IMG/VR virus record: IMGVR_UViG_3300013772_000030
Location: 1-40,304 of that record
Origin: a virus
Length of the DNA: 40,304 bases
Direction: 5' to 3' (one strand)
The notes beneath the pieces were generated by a model. The model saw only the letters and a program-made list of their open reading frames with translations. It had not been told where the DNA came from and made no database searches. The translations under genes and the position numbers were made by a program. Below are positions 15,871-22,548 of this stretch, in pieces (positions within the stretch are counted from its first letter, which is position 1; each line of letters opens with the position of its first letter).

Positions 15871-15898
15871 ATTCTAGCACCATTGTCCGGAAACACAA
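15871..15898 (-). promoter_or_regulatory. Promoter fused to a terminator, leaderless gene
   Basis: TTGTGT (15893-15898), 16 bp, TAGAAT (15871-15876), then 6 bases to ATG 15864. The -35 lies in the T-run of the terminator at 15901-15927. Confidence 0.6.
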
Positions 15899-15927
15899 AA
15901 CGCTCCTCTCGGGTTGTGAGAGGAGCG
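15897..15927 (-). terminator. Rho-independent terminator
   Basis: Perfect 10-bp stem CGCTCCTCTC (15901-15910) with GAGAGGAGCG (15918-15927) and TTTT on the minus strand, just after the membrane protein gene at 15940. Confidence 0.85.
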
Positions 15928-15939
15928 TTGCTGTGTTGG

Positions 15940-16401
15940 TTAGCCTACTACGTTGTCTTCTTTGATGATCTGTACCGGCTCGGGGCTGGCCTGCTCTGTG
16001 GAGGTTGTCACAGAGACGGGAGGGCTGGCTTGGATCGGGCTACCGGAGTTGGAAGAAATCGTGGCGTCCGTGGTGATGTCAACCTTGCCCTCAGTCTGGG
16101 AAGGGGAGACAACAATCGAACCCGGAGTAGTGATCGCTTCGAACTTCGTGGCAATGTTCTTCACGAGGAAGATATAGATTGCCTGACCATAACCGTAGAT
16201 GGCAGGTGCCGCAAGGAAAAGCTGGTAAATATTTGCGATACCGCCTGTAAATAGCACATATGTGAGTGCAATGGCAATTGCTACTCCCCATGCCACAAGG
16301 GACTTGACTTTAGGCGACCAGTTTACACGGTTGATTCCGGCGTTGATAAACGGGGAAATGATGACAAAGAAGGCGATTGCGCCTAGAGTGATGGGTTCCA
16401 T
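15940..16401 (-). CDS. Three-helix membrane protein with Ser/Thr-rich tail
   Basis: A 153-residue protein. Helices lie at about residues 5-22 (TLGAIAFFVIISPFINAG), 35-52 and 55-80, followed by a 70-residue polar tail rich in S, T, P and V. It is holin-like in size, and the neighbour at 17.3 kb is a membrane/coiled-coil protein, so a lysis or envelope role is possible. AAGGAACATCA precedes ATG 16401. A strong terminator follows the stop. Confidence 0.6.
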   Translation of the reverse strand: MEPITLGAIAFFVIISPFINAGINRVNWSPKVKSLVAWGVAIAIALTYVLFTGGIANIYQLFLAAPAIYGYGQAIYIFLVKNIATKFEAITTPGSIVVSPSQTEGKVDITTDATISSNSGSPIQASPPVSVTTSTEQASPEPVQIIKEDNVVG

Positions 16402-16410
16402 TGATGTTCC

Positions 16411-17313
16411 TTACGGTACTTTTACTAGTGGGGCGGTTGTTGCGGTTGGTGCTGGCTTGGCTGCGGCAGTGTCCGGGGTACAGTCAACCGTGGTGGAGAG
16501 GGACGAACCGTCAGCCATCGTAATAGTAAGTGTATCACTCTGACAGGACAGCTTGGTGATCGTGTTAACAATAACGCGACCGGCTGGCTTGACATCACCG
16601 TTGCTGTAGGTCACCTGAACGTATCCGGCATTATCGACCTTCAGGTCAATGACCGAGATACCGTCAGCGCCTTTCGCGCCGGTCGGTCCTGCTGGGCCGG
16701 TGGCACCTGTCGCGCCATCCTTTCCGGAGGGGCCAACAACCATGCCGACATTCTGCGTGGTGCCGTCCGTGAACCGGATGATCAGGTTACCGGAGTCGAG
16801 ACCGGCAGAGAGAATTCCCCTGCCGTCCGTTCCGTTGATACCGTTGATGCCGCTGGCTCCCTCTTTACCGACGACTTTGCCGACGTTTTCCGTGGCTCCG
16901 TCAGTAAAGTTGACCAGAAGGGCACCATCGGGCGAGATATTGAACGATGTTACTCCTCGTCCTGACTCCCCCTTGGCCCCTGCTGAGCCTGTGAGGCCGG
17001 TAGCGCCGTCCGTACCGTCTTTGGGGATCACAGCCACCGTTGGGTTGGCGGCAATCTTACGGGCCAGCACGCAAAGCTCTTGGTCCGGGTAAATCTTGCA
17101 GGTGTCAGAATCTTTCGTCTGATCTGCCTGAACTTGGGAGTTGGAGATAGCAGCCTTTTCGTTCTGCTTCACCGTCCCGATATACATAAACAGCAGTGCA
17201 CATAGTGCGAGAACCCCTAGGAGTCCTAGTGTAACGTATCTAGTTACCTGCTTTAGCCTTAGTTCAAGGGCAGATTCTTTAGATAAGTTATCTATGTTAT
17301 CCTCTTGCATCAT
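16411..17313 (-). CDS. Membrane-anchored collagen-like protein
   Basis: A 300-residue protein. A cytoplasmic start and one membrane helix (YVTLGLLGVLALCALLFMYI, about residues 26-45) are followed by three Gly-x-y collagen blocks (DGTDGATGLTGSAGAKGESG; GKEGASGINGINGTDGRG; GPSGKDGATGATGPAGPTGA). Each is followed by a beta-strand repeat of the type LLVNFTDGATENVGKVVG. The C-terminus is Ala/Thr/Pro-rich. Collagen repeats usually sit in tail fibres. Here the N-terminal anchor suggests a trimeric rod exposed from the host membrane instead. AGGAGTTA precedes ATG 17313 (or the next codon). Confidence 0.82.
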   Translation of the reverse strand: MMQEDNIDNLSKESALELRLKQVTRYVTLGLLGVLALCALLFMYIGTVKQNEKAAISNSQVQADQTKDSDTCKIYPDQELCVLARKIAANPTVAVIPKDGTDGATGLTGSAGAKGESGRGVTSFNISPDGALLVNFTDGATENVGKVVGKEGASGINGINGTDGRGILSAGLDSGNLIIRFTDGTTQNVGMVVGPSGKDGATGATGPAGPTGAKGADGISVIDLKVDNAGYVQVTYSNGDVKPAGRVIVNTITKLSCQSDTLTITMADGSSLSTTVDCTPDTAAAKPAPTATTAPLVKVP

Positions 17314-17596
17314 TAACTCCTAGTCTGGCTTCAGCCGCCTCTGCTCGACGCCTTTGCTGGTCTTCTCGGTCCTCAGCTTCCCTACGTTCTCTACGTAGGG
17401 TGTCTACTAGATCTTCTTTCTCTTGGAGTTCATCCTTAAGATCAAGATTTTCGGCAGTCAGTCGTTGGAGCGAACCATTGATGTCCGTTCGCACCCCTGA
17501 CTCCTGCTTGCGTAGGTAGAACAGGAGCATTAGGACAATCCCTACGATGCCGCTGGGGTATCCTGCGGTGCCTAGAATATCTAAAAACTTGTCCAC
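17297..17596 (-). CDS. Membrane-anchored coiled-coil protein
   Basis: A 99-residue protein. A short N-terminus and one membrane helix (GYPSGIVGIVLMLLFYLRK, about residues 12-30) are followed by a long Glu/Arg coiled coil (LTAENLDLKDELQEKEDLVD and beyond). Holin or spanin-like proteins have this layout. It overlaps the collagen-like gene by 17 bases, and the two may act together at the membrane. The start is GTG 17596 with AAGGAGGGT upstream. Confidence 0.65.
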   Translation of the reverse strand: MDKFLDILGTAGYPSGIVGIVLMLLFYLRKQESGVRTDINGSLQRLTAENLDLKDELQEKEDLVDTLRRERREAEDREDQQRRRAEAAEARLGVNDARG

Positions 17597-17627
17597 CTTA
17601 GATACCCTCCTTATCTATCTGCAAAAA

Positions 17628-17663
17628 AGAAAAGACGTAGCCTTGGTTGGCTACGTCTTTTCG
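17628..17663. terminator. Bidirectional terminator
   Basis: Perfect 12-bp stem AAAGACGTAGCC (17631-17642) with GGCTACGTCTTT (17649-17660), T-rich on both sides. On the minus strand it ends the 17704 gene. Confidence 0.85.
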
Positions 17664-17703
17664 GGTGTTCTTACAGTATAGCAGATGGGGAATGTGGGCT
17701 GGG

Positions 17704-18201
17704 TTACTCAGGGACGCGGAGTGCTACCCAATTCCATGCAGAATTGGCCTTATTGTGCTCTTCTGCGGTAAGTTTTGCGGACTCCTCATCCAACATTACG
17801 GAGACGGGTACACCTACAGCTTCGTTCTGGGGATAGAGAGGTACAACAATCCACTCCTTGGGCTTCGGAGGGAGTTGGAGCGTGGTCCAGTCGGCCTTGG
17901 AGAGGAAGGTAAGGGTGTCGAAGACAATTGCGCTGGCTGCGGCGGAATCGTAGTCATCGATGTAGCCGTCTCCGTCAAAGGAGCCGGTGACTGCCTCATT
18001 GGCGATCAGGGCCTTGTCGATCTCCTGATCCCAGCCAGAATTACCGAATGGGCGCTTTCCGGAGAAGCCTTCCGTCTCGATGAAGAGGGTATGCAGGAGG
18101 GCGGTGAAATACTGGCCGATGGTGGCTGCGTTTGCATCATTCTTCCCCATCGGGAGGGAAAGGATCTGCTGCGGGGTGTAATCTCGGGTCTTGGAGGTCA
18201 T
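17704..18201 (-). CDS. Hypothetical protein, 165 residues
   Basis: Begins MTSKTRDYTPQQILSLPMGK and contains ANAATIGQYFTALLHTLFIE and an acidic GSFDGDGYIDDYD loop that could bind calcium or another metal. Globular and soluble; no family recognised. GGAAGAAGCG precedes ATG 18201, and the start is directly after the upstream stop. A terminator follows, so this is the last gene of the operon running from 20.2 kb. Confidence 0.65.
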   Translation of the reverse strand: MTSKTRDYTPQQILSLPMGKNDANAATIGQYFTALLHTLFIETEGFSGKRPFGNSGWDQEIDKALIANEAVTGSFDGDGYIDDYDSAAASAIVFDTLTFLSKADWTTLQLPPKPKEWIVVPLYPQNEAVGVPVSVMLDEESAKLTAEEHNKANSAWNWVALRVPE

Positions 18202-18489
18202 TTACGCTTCTTCCGGGGTTAGGTCGTGGATGATATGGGCCAGACGGTTGATTTCGTCGTGGAGATCAAGGTTCTGGTGGCTCAGTGATTCGTTCTGGGA
18301 CTGCTGGAAGCGGATCAGATTGGATGAGGCCCGTTCAAGGCTGTCGAAGGTGTCACGAAGGCGATTGGCAGTGCGTGCCTGCTCAATCAGATACTCCATG
18401 TCCTCGTCAAGGGTGCCTCTATCGTTGGCGTCCTCTTCGATGGCATTGATGCGGTCGATATGCTCCTGAATCTCGGGCGTGTTGGTCAA
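18202..18489 (-). CDS. Small coiled-coil protein
   Basis: A 95-residue, almost entirely helical acidic protein (EIQEHIDRINAIEEDANDRG; QSQNESLSHQNLDLHDEINR). The start is TTG 18489 with AAAGGAC 6 bases upstream. It overlaps the next coiled-coil gene by 4 bases; the pair may be paralogues or partners (both contain a Q/N-rich centre and a LEIE/LHDEI-type heptad). Function is unknown. Confidence 0.62.
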   Translation of the reverse strand: MTNTPEIQEHIDRINAIEEDANDRGTLDEDMEYLIEQARTANRLRDTFDSLERASSNLIRFQQSQNESLSHQNLDLHDEINRLAHIIHDLTPEEA

Positions 18490-18767
18490 TTCTTGTCCTT
18501 TTCTTGCGAGTGGTCGGTGAAATTGAAGATTTCTATTTCCTTGAGGCAGATTTCTATCTCCAGATCGGAGACGATCTGGTCCGAGATGGCTACGGCGTGG
18601 CGTAGGCGCTCATTCTGGGAAATTAGCTGGTTGCAGGCGACCATAAGCTGCTGGAAAGACTGGGAAGCCTCTGCGGCAGGCATTTTTATGCCGTTCCGCT
18701 GGCACTCCCGAAGCCGATGATGGATGTGCAGGTAAATGGAGGCCGGATCTGGCGGGTTAGTCTGCAT
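18486..18767 (-). CDS. Small coiled-coil protein
   Basis: A 93-residue protein with a helical core ASQSFQQLMVACNQLISQNE and RHAVAISDQIVSDLEIEICL. ATG 18767 has no visible ribosome-binding site and overlaps the upstream gene by 11 bases, so translation is probably coupled. It could form a hetero-coiled-coil with the product of the overlapping downstream gene. Confidence 0.6.
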   Translation of the reverse strand: MQTNPPDPASIYLHIHHRLRECQRNGIKMPAAEASQSFQQLMVACNQLISQNERLRHAVAISDQIVSDLEIEICLKEIEIFNFTDHSQEKDKN

Positions 18768-18933
18768 TTAGTGGGGGTTGGGTCGGGTCAGGGTAGCGGG
18801 TGTCGAAGAAATTGGCGTAATTTTCTCGTGCGGTGGCTTCCGAGACCATTTGGGCGTAGATCGGGGTGTCGTGGAGTGGGATTTCAGGCAAAGTAGGTTG
18901 CCTTCCGTACTCCGTAGGAGGATGCCTTGCCAT
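18757..18933 (-). CDS. Small polar protein, 58 residues
   Basis: From ATG 18933: MARHPPTEYGRQPTLPEIPL, then TPIYAQMVSEATARENYANF. Pro-rich and mostly disordered with one helix. It overlaps the upstream gene by 50 bases; GAAGAG is the nearest ribosome-binding-like sequence. Unrecognised. Confidence 0.5.
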   Translation of the reverse strand: MARHPPTEYGRQPTLPEIPLHDTPIYAQMVSEATARENYANFFDTRYPDPTQPPLNAD

Positions 18934-19234
18934 GTGCAGTCTCTTCAACCCAATATTCAATAGCGTCGATGGCTGCTTCCTCGGAATCGAAGAGCCTTTC
19001 GCGGAATTGGGCTGTAGGCCATCCGGTCATGTTCGCAACCACGACGTAACCGGCTGTTCTGGGGATTGCGGGCATGGGAGTGGAGATTGTGAACTGGTTC
19101 AGGAACTCATCGATGATGTCTGAAGACAGTTCAGCGCTGGGAGGGAAGCCAGCATTGATGAGTAGCATGTTTGCGGCCATCAGGCTGGCAAATTTGTCTT
19201 TGAAGTCGGCACGGTCGGTGATTTCGAGGGTCAT
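18884..19234 (-). CDS. Hypothetical protein, 116 residues
   Basis: An alpha/beta protein: MTLEITDRADFKDKFASLMA, RTAGYVVVANMTGWPTAQFR, and a C-terminal LFDSEEAAIDAIEYWVEETA. The last helix and strand resemble a small domain seen in several phage accessory proteins (SFDSEEEAIEALEY-type). The ATG is nested with the upstream TGA (ATGA overlap). Function unknown. Confidence 0.6.
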   Translation of the reverse strand: MTLEITDRADFKDKFASLMAANMLLINAGFPPSAELSSDIIDEFLNQFTISTPMPAIPRTAGYVVVANMTGWPTAQFRERLFDSEEAAIDAIEYWVEETAHGKASSYGVRKATYFA

Positions 19235-19629
19235 TTAGTGCTTTCTGTGGGCTGGGAGAGGGTGACCTCTATGATGTAGTAGGTTTTGCCCCAGTAATCG
19301 GGCGATTTGGGGTCTGCGGACAGGTGCGGGTGGCGGTCTAGGATGTGCTCACGGGTGTGGTGTCGGTTTACGTAGAACGCGTCGTGCAGGATTTCTTTGT
19401 TTTCGATGTGGTAGACCGCGAAGGCCTTGCCCTGCTCGGCCCGGTTGTCCTTGTCCAGCCAGCAGTGACACTGGCCATCAGCCATGGAGGCCGCGAATCC
19501 GAAGGTTCCTGCGTGATCCTTGGGCAGCGAGAAGGCTACACAGGTGGGTTCGTGGAGCTTGTTGGCCTTGATGATGTCGGTGAGGAAGGCAATTTTCTCG
19601 TGAATGTGGTCGAGTTCGTTATAGTGCAT
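19231..19629 (-). CDS. Hypothetical protein, 132 residues, near-leaderless
   Basis: Contains HIHEKIAFLTDIIKANKLHE, a QCHCWLD motif, and KAFAVYHIENKEILHDAFYV. His/Asp-rich alpha/beta protein; the CHCWLD word recurs as CNCWLS and CDCWLS in the 20 kb gene, so these may be related. TTGCGA-17-TAAAAT ends 5 bases before ATG 19629, so the AAAAAGG before it would not be transcribed and the mRNA is probably leaderless. Confidence 0.62.
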   Translation of the reverse strand: MHYNELDHIHEKIAFLTDIIKANKLHEPTCVAFSLPKDHAGTFGFAASMADGQCHCWLDKDNRAEQGKAFAVYHIENKEILHDAFYVNRHHTREHILDRHPHLSADPKSPDYWGKTYYIIEVTLSQPTESTK

Positions 19630-19634
19630 AAGCT

Positions 19635-19663
19635 ATTTTACCTTTTTCTGCCGGGTTTCGCAA
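19635..19663 (-). promoter_or_regulatory. Promoter, near-leaderless gene
   Basis: TTGCGA (19658-19663), 17 bp, TAAAAT (19635-19640), 5 bases before ATG 19629. Confidence 0.55.
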
Positions 19664-19664
19664 A

Positions 19665-20561
19665 TCATCCCTGCTCCATGAACTGGGCGCGGAGTTCCTT
19701 GGCCTTGTTGCGGTTGGCTGTGAGTTTGATGGGATCGCCCTGCTCGTCTGCCTTGGCGAGTTCGGCTTCTGCACGGGCAAGCTGGGCCTTGAGACGTTCG
19801 ACCATGGCGGCTTTGTCTGCGGTCCTCTTGGTGGCTTCCTTGGCCTTGCGTTCGGCCTGCTCTGCTCGGTAGGCGGCTTTGAAGGTCTGCGGGTTCTCCA
19901 CGAAGGCGAAGGGCAGGCTCATGGTCGGCGTGGTGTACTCTCCGTAGGTGTACTGCTGCTCGCCCTCGATGTAGAAGGTCTCGTTATCGACCTCCTCGAA
20001 GGTCTCGACCACAAAGTTCTCGAACTCCCGGTAGCCGGTGACGTTCTCCTCAACAATGAAGGCGGCGTAGTCTTTTGCGAAGGGTGTGAGGAAGTTGTGG
20101 ATATCGCGCTTGGCCTGCTCGAATCGCTCGGCAAAGGTTACGGCTCGGGAGAGGTCTGACATTGTGTGGTCCTTTCGTTGGTCGGTTTTGTCTGAGTCTA
20201 CAGGAGAGTCGGGGCGCATGTCAACACTGAGCCAGCAGTCACAGCCGTAGCGGAGGGTCTCGGGACGGCTCCGGTAAGTGATTGGCGTGGTCTTGAGCCG
20301 CGAACAGGCTCCGGAATGCAGGCCGAATCTGAGGGAGAGATCCCGGAGCGCTTCGAACTTGCGTGCGAGGGTGAGGTCTTCCCAGTTGATGGAGAGCCAG
20401 CAGTTACAGTGCTGGATAATGTGCACGTCATAGGTCTCGCCTGTGCGGTTGTTGCGTGGTACTTGGTAGGGCTGCTGGGTGTTGCACAGGGACTCGTGGA
20501 CCTGACAGCTGTAGTATTCGTCGGCCTTGGACTCGATGTAAGCTGCGTAGACGTGGCTCAC
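19665..20561 (-). CDS. Two-part protein with internal promoter (full-length and short forms)
   Basis: The frame is open without a stop from GTG 20561 (nested in the upstream TGA as GTGA) to 19665, 298 residues. The first 133 carry paired motifs HIIQHCNCWLSINWED and RYGCDCWLSVDMRP, possibly a metal site. The last 165 residues, from ATG 20162, form an independent protein: MSDLSRAVTFAERFEQAKRD, a beta-rich centre, and a Lys/Ala/Glu coiled coil. A TTGACA-18-TAGACT promoter and AAAGGACCACACA precede ATG 20162 inside the frame, so a short form is certainly plausible. Either this is a real nested gene or two genes whose separating stop was lost. Confidence 0.62.
   Translation of the reverse strand: MSHVYAAYIESKADEYYSCQVHESLCNTQQPYQVPRNNRTGETYDVHIIQHCNCWLSINWEDLTLARKFEALRDLSLRFGLHSGACSRLKTTPITYRSRPETLRYGCDCWLSVDMRPDSPVDSDKTDQRKDHTMSDLSRAVTFAERFEQAKRDIHNFLTPFAKDYAAFIVEENVTGYREFENFVVETFEEVDNETFYIEGEQQYTYGEYTTPTMSLPFAFVENPQTFKAAYRAEQAERKAKEATKRTADKAAMVERLKAQLARAEAELAKADEQGDPIKLTANRNKAKELRAQFMEQG
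20195..20224 (-). promoter_or_regulatory. Internal promoter for the short form
   Basis: TTGACA (20219-20224), 18 bp, TAGACT (20195-20200), about 33 bases upstream of ATG 20162 and its ribosome-binding site. Confidence 0.65.
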
Positions 20562-20758
20562 AGGCTGCAACCGTCCCCGCCACAGAGGACGATCTCAAAC
20601 AGGTTGCCCCAGAAGTAAGGGTGGTCTGGGTTGGCGCTGATCAGCGGATTGGAGGTAAGGGTGTCTAGGGCAGCTTCGTAGGTTGCGAAGGTGGTCTCAG
20701 TAGCTAGGGTACCTGCCCGCTTGGTGAGGATTTCGAAGTGGAGTGGGTTCGTTGTCAT
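20558..20758 (-). CDS. Hypothetical protein, 66 residues, leaderless
   Basis: From ATG 20758: MTTNPLHFEILTKRAGTLAT, then FATYEAALDTLTSNPLISAN and a C-terminal WGNLFEIVLCGGDGC. Its PYFWGNLFEIV end echoes DYWGKTYYIIEV of the 19.2 kb gene, suggesting paralogy. TTGTAA-17-TACAGT ends exactly 6 bases before the ATG and no ribosome-binding site exists. The longer frame upstream of this ATG crosses the promoter and is not used. Confidence 0.62.
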   Translation of the reverse strand: MTTNPLHFEILTKRAGTLATETTFATYEAALDTLTSNPLISANPDHPYFWGNLFEIVLCGGDGCSL

Positions 20759-20764
20759 GGGAAT

Positions 20765-20793
20765 ACTGTAGCAGAGAGGGAGGAGGTTTACAA
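20765..20793 (-). promoter_or_regulatory. Promoter, leaderless gene
   Basis: TTGTAA (20788-20793), 17 bp, TACAGT (20765-20770), 6 bases, ATG 20758. First minus-strand promoter left of the divergent region. Confidence 0.6.
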
Positions 20794-20989
20794 GTTGACA
20801 AAGGGGTATGTTATGTTTAAATTTAGCTATTCTGGTAAAGGGGCTAGTGCTGTCCTCCAGAACCGATTGCCAAAAGTTTCGAGAATGCCTCCGCATACAT
20901 CATACCACTACCCTTCAAGGTGGGCCAAACTTTTGTAAGCCCCTAAGCACAGAGGCACTTCACTAGATGAAAGTTCAAACAATTTGATT

Positions 20990-21055
20990 GTGTTTGTGTT
21001 TGTGTTTGTGTTTGTGTTTGTGTTTGTGTTTGTGTTTGTGTTTGTGTTTGTGTTT
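20990..21055. repeat. GTGTTT hexanucleotide repeat, 11 copies
   Basis: Eleven perfect tandem GTGTTT units in noncoding DNA between the divergent gene blocks, 16 bases upstream of a plus-strand promoter. The unit is one step from the GTGTAG repeat at the window start. No open frame uses it. Confidence 0.92.
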
Positions 21056-21067
21056 GTGTAGTGACTC

Positions 21068-21099
21068 GTGTTGACAACACAACTTACATACACTAGTGT
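21068..21099 (+). promoter_or_regulatory. Promoter with palindromic -35
   Basis: TTGACA (21071-21076), 17 bp, TAGTGT (21094-21099). The -35 is the centre of the perfect palindrome GTGTTGACAACAC (21068-21080). Confidence 0.7.
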
Positions 21100-21139
21100 C
21101 ATACATATCAAGCAACACCAGCCCTACATAGGAGTCACG

Positions 21140-21643
21140 ATGACCTACCTCATCAGCCTACTGGTCGCCCTCTCACTGCTCGTTACAGGCTCACCAGCCC
21201 CTGCCTCACAGCCCAGCACAGAGGCCCACACAGTGGCCACACAGACACACACAGAGGTAAGCAGTGACCTTGCTACAGAGGACACTACAGACCCAGCAGT
21301 AAACAGTGTGGCTCAGGGTAAGCGCTGGGCAGGCGTGATGCTGGCGTACGCTGGCATAGACCTCAAGGCCAACGTACAGTTGATCTTCAGTAACACATCC
21401 AACTGTGGTGCTGATATCTCCACTGTCCACCTTGGAGGTTGTACCTACAACCTAGGTGATGGGAACTACGCTGTAGTGATCTCTCCCGAACTTGCATGGA
21501 CAAAGGTAGGCAATCACATTCTGTTCCATGAACTAGGGCACACTGTAGGGCTGGACGAATGCGGAGCCGAAGCATTCGCCCACCAGTACGAGGAGGTTGC
21601 ACTCTGGAGCTACCCGAACTGTGAAACTACAGGCAAGCCGTAG
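21140..21643 (+). CDS. Predicted secreted zinc metallopeptidase
   Basis: A 167-residue protein. A signal peptide (MTYLISLLVALSLLVTGSPA) is followed by a polar Thr/Ala linker and a C-terminal catalytic-type domain. Its HILFHELGHTVGLDE supplies HExxH (His, Glu, His), and AEAFAHQYEE may give the third ligand. Two Cys pairs (NCGADI, GGCTYN, DECGAE, PNCETT) suggest disulfides, fitting an exported protein. Targets could be cell-surface or wall proteins. AGGAGTCACG precedes ATG 21140. An exported protease from a phage accessory region is uncommon. Confidence 0.78.
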   Translation: MTYLISLLVALSLLVTGSPAPASQPSTEAHTVATQTHTEVSSDLATEDTTDPAVNSVAQGKRWAGVMLAYAGIDLKANVQLIFSNTSNCGADISTVHLGGCTYNLGDGNYAVVISPELAWTKVGNHILFHELGHTVGLDECGAEAFAHQYEEVALWSYPNCETTGKP

Positions 21644-21662
21644 TTACAAAACTTTCATAGCC

Positions 21663-21697
21663 TATGGGTTGCAACCGCAGCCCATATAGCCTATGCT
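21663..21697 (+). promoter_or_regulatory. Promoter with inverted repeat over -35
   Basis: TTGCAA (21669-21674), 17 bp, TATGCT (21692-21697); TATGGG (21663-21668) pairs with CCCATA (21681-21686) around the -35. Confidence 0.62.
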
Positions 21698-21732
21698 TGA
21701 GTTATCAGCCCCTCCCGAACAAAGGACACACA

Positions 21733-21981
21733 ATGGAAAACATCAAGGCAGCTATGGCGCAGGCCTTCAATATCGAAGATGACTTCAGCGCAGACACAGT
21801 ACAGGAATTCGCTGTACGTGGTGACGGCAAGCTCTATCTGATCGATCGCGGCACCGTAGAGTTCAGCCGCAGCACCACCATTGAGGCCTATGTCTACATC
21901 GTGTATCCGGACGGTGAGACCGTAGCCGAGAAGCTCACACAGCCCGGTGAAGTGGAACTCTGGACGACACACCTAGCCTAG
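21733..21981 (+). CDS. Hypothetical protein, 82 residues
   Basis: From ATG 21733 (AAAGGACACACA upstream): MENIKAAMAQAFNIEDDFSA, then strands LYLIDRGTVEFS, TIEAYVYIVYPDGETVAEKL and VELWTTHL. Acidic, probably a small beta sheet with one helix. Unrecognised. It has its own promoter and 3' hairpin, so it is a single-gene unit. Confidence 0.62.
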   Translation: MENIKAAMAQAFNIEDDFSADTVQEFAVRGDGKLYLIDRGTVEFSRSTTIEAYVYIVYPDGETVAEKLTQPGEVELWTTHLA

Positions 21982-21987
21982 GCGAGT

Positions 21988-22007
21988 GGCCCCCAGCAAT
22001 GGGGGCC
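21988..22007 (+). terminator. 3' hairpin, repeated copy 1
   Basis: GGCCCCC and GGGGGCC with AGCAAT loop; the same 20-base sequence recurs at 22343. No T-tract follows, so it may be a stabilising 3' end or a weak terminator. Confidence 0.6.
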
Positions 22008-22029
22008 ATTCCCACCAAAAAATTGTAAG

Positions 22030-22058
22030 TTGCATTCTTCAATAGAGTATGAGACGAT
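22030..22058 (+). promoter_or_regulatory. Extended -10 type promoter
   Basis: TTGCAT (22030-22035), 17 bp, GACGAT (22053-22058), preceded by an AAAAAATTGTAA box and TGA before the -10. Same family as minus-strand promoters at 25.9, 26.3 and 28.7 kb. Confidence 0.5.
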
Positions 22059-22090
22059 TGATTTATCAGCAACCGACCGAAGGAAATAAA

Positions 22091-22336
22091 ATGTTCAAGC
22101 TCACCGAAGGCCAGATCATCAAGCTCAACGTCGAACTCGAATTCTGGCAGGCAGATGATTCCCGCGTAGACCGCTCCGACCGCTGGGACTCAGCCCGCGT
22201 AGTCGCTATCTGCGACGACGTACAGGAACTGGACAACGGCACCAAGTACCAAAACGTAGACCTCGTTATGGTGGACGGAATGGCAGCAGGATGGGAAGGA
22301 AACTTCGATATCGAAGAATCCATGATCGAAGCTTAG
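22091..22336 (+). CDS. Hypothetical acidic protein, 81 residues
   Basis: From ATG 22091 (GAAGGAAATAAA upstream): MFKLTEGQIIKLNVELEFWQ, then RWDSARVVAICDDVQELDN and VDLVMVDGMAAGWEGNFDIE. Beta-rich and acidic, likely a small OB/SH3-like barrel. Unrecognised. A 20-base hairpin identical to that after the previous gene follows. Confidence 0.62.
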   Translation: MFKLTEGQIIKLNVELEFWQADDSRVDRSDRWDSARVVAICDDVQELDNGTKYQNVDLVMVDGMAAGWEGNFDIEESMIEA

Positions 22337-22342
22337 GCGGAC

Positions 22343-22362
22343 GGCCCCCAGCAATGGGGGCC
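22343..22362 (+). terminator. 3' hairpin, repeated copy 2
   Basis: Identical in sequence to the hairpin at 21988-22007 (GGCCCCC/GGGGGCC, AGCAAT loop). No T-tract. Confidence 0.6.
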
Positions 22363-22370
22363 AGTCTATT

Positions 22371-22487
22371 GCCCACCGCAGGCCCTACAGCAGCCCTCAC
22401 AGCCCCTAGAACACCCACACAGCCACCCACGCCCACAGCCCACGCGTTAGGCCCGCACAGCCCCAGCAAACAGCCCACGCGCAGGGC
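22371..22487. repeat. ACAGCCC-rich noncoding island 1
   Basis: A C/A-rich stretch with about five or six ACAGCCC-type words and no credible ORF. It shares GCCCACCGCAGGCCCTACAG with the second island near 23.8 kb. Confidence 0.7.
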
Positions 22488-22517
22488 TTGACACTGCCCA
22501 AAAATTGATGGTACTGT
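22488..22517 (+). promoter_or_regulatory. Promoter
   Basis: TTGACA (22488-22493), 18 bp, TACTGT (22512-22517). GGGC and GCCC flank the -35. Confidence 0.65.
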
Positions 22518-22548
22518 ATCTACATAACCACCAATCAAGGAGAACAAA

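Noticed and set aside
20738-20938. Plus-strand ORF across the divergent region
   Set aside because: Crosses the minus-strand promoter and the first codons of the 20758 gene, and lacks a ribosome-binding site; only the last 38 codons after ATG 20813 look possible and they have weak codon texture.
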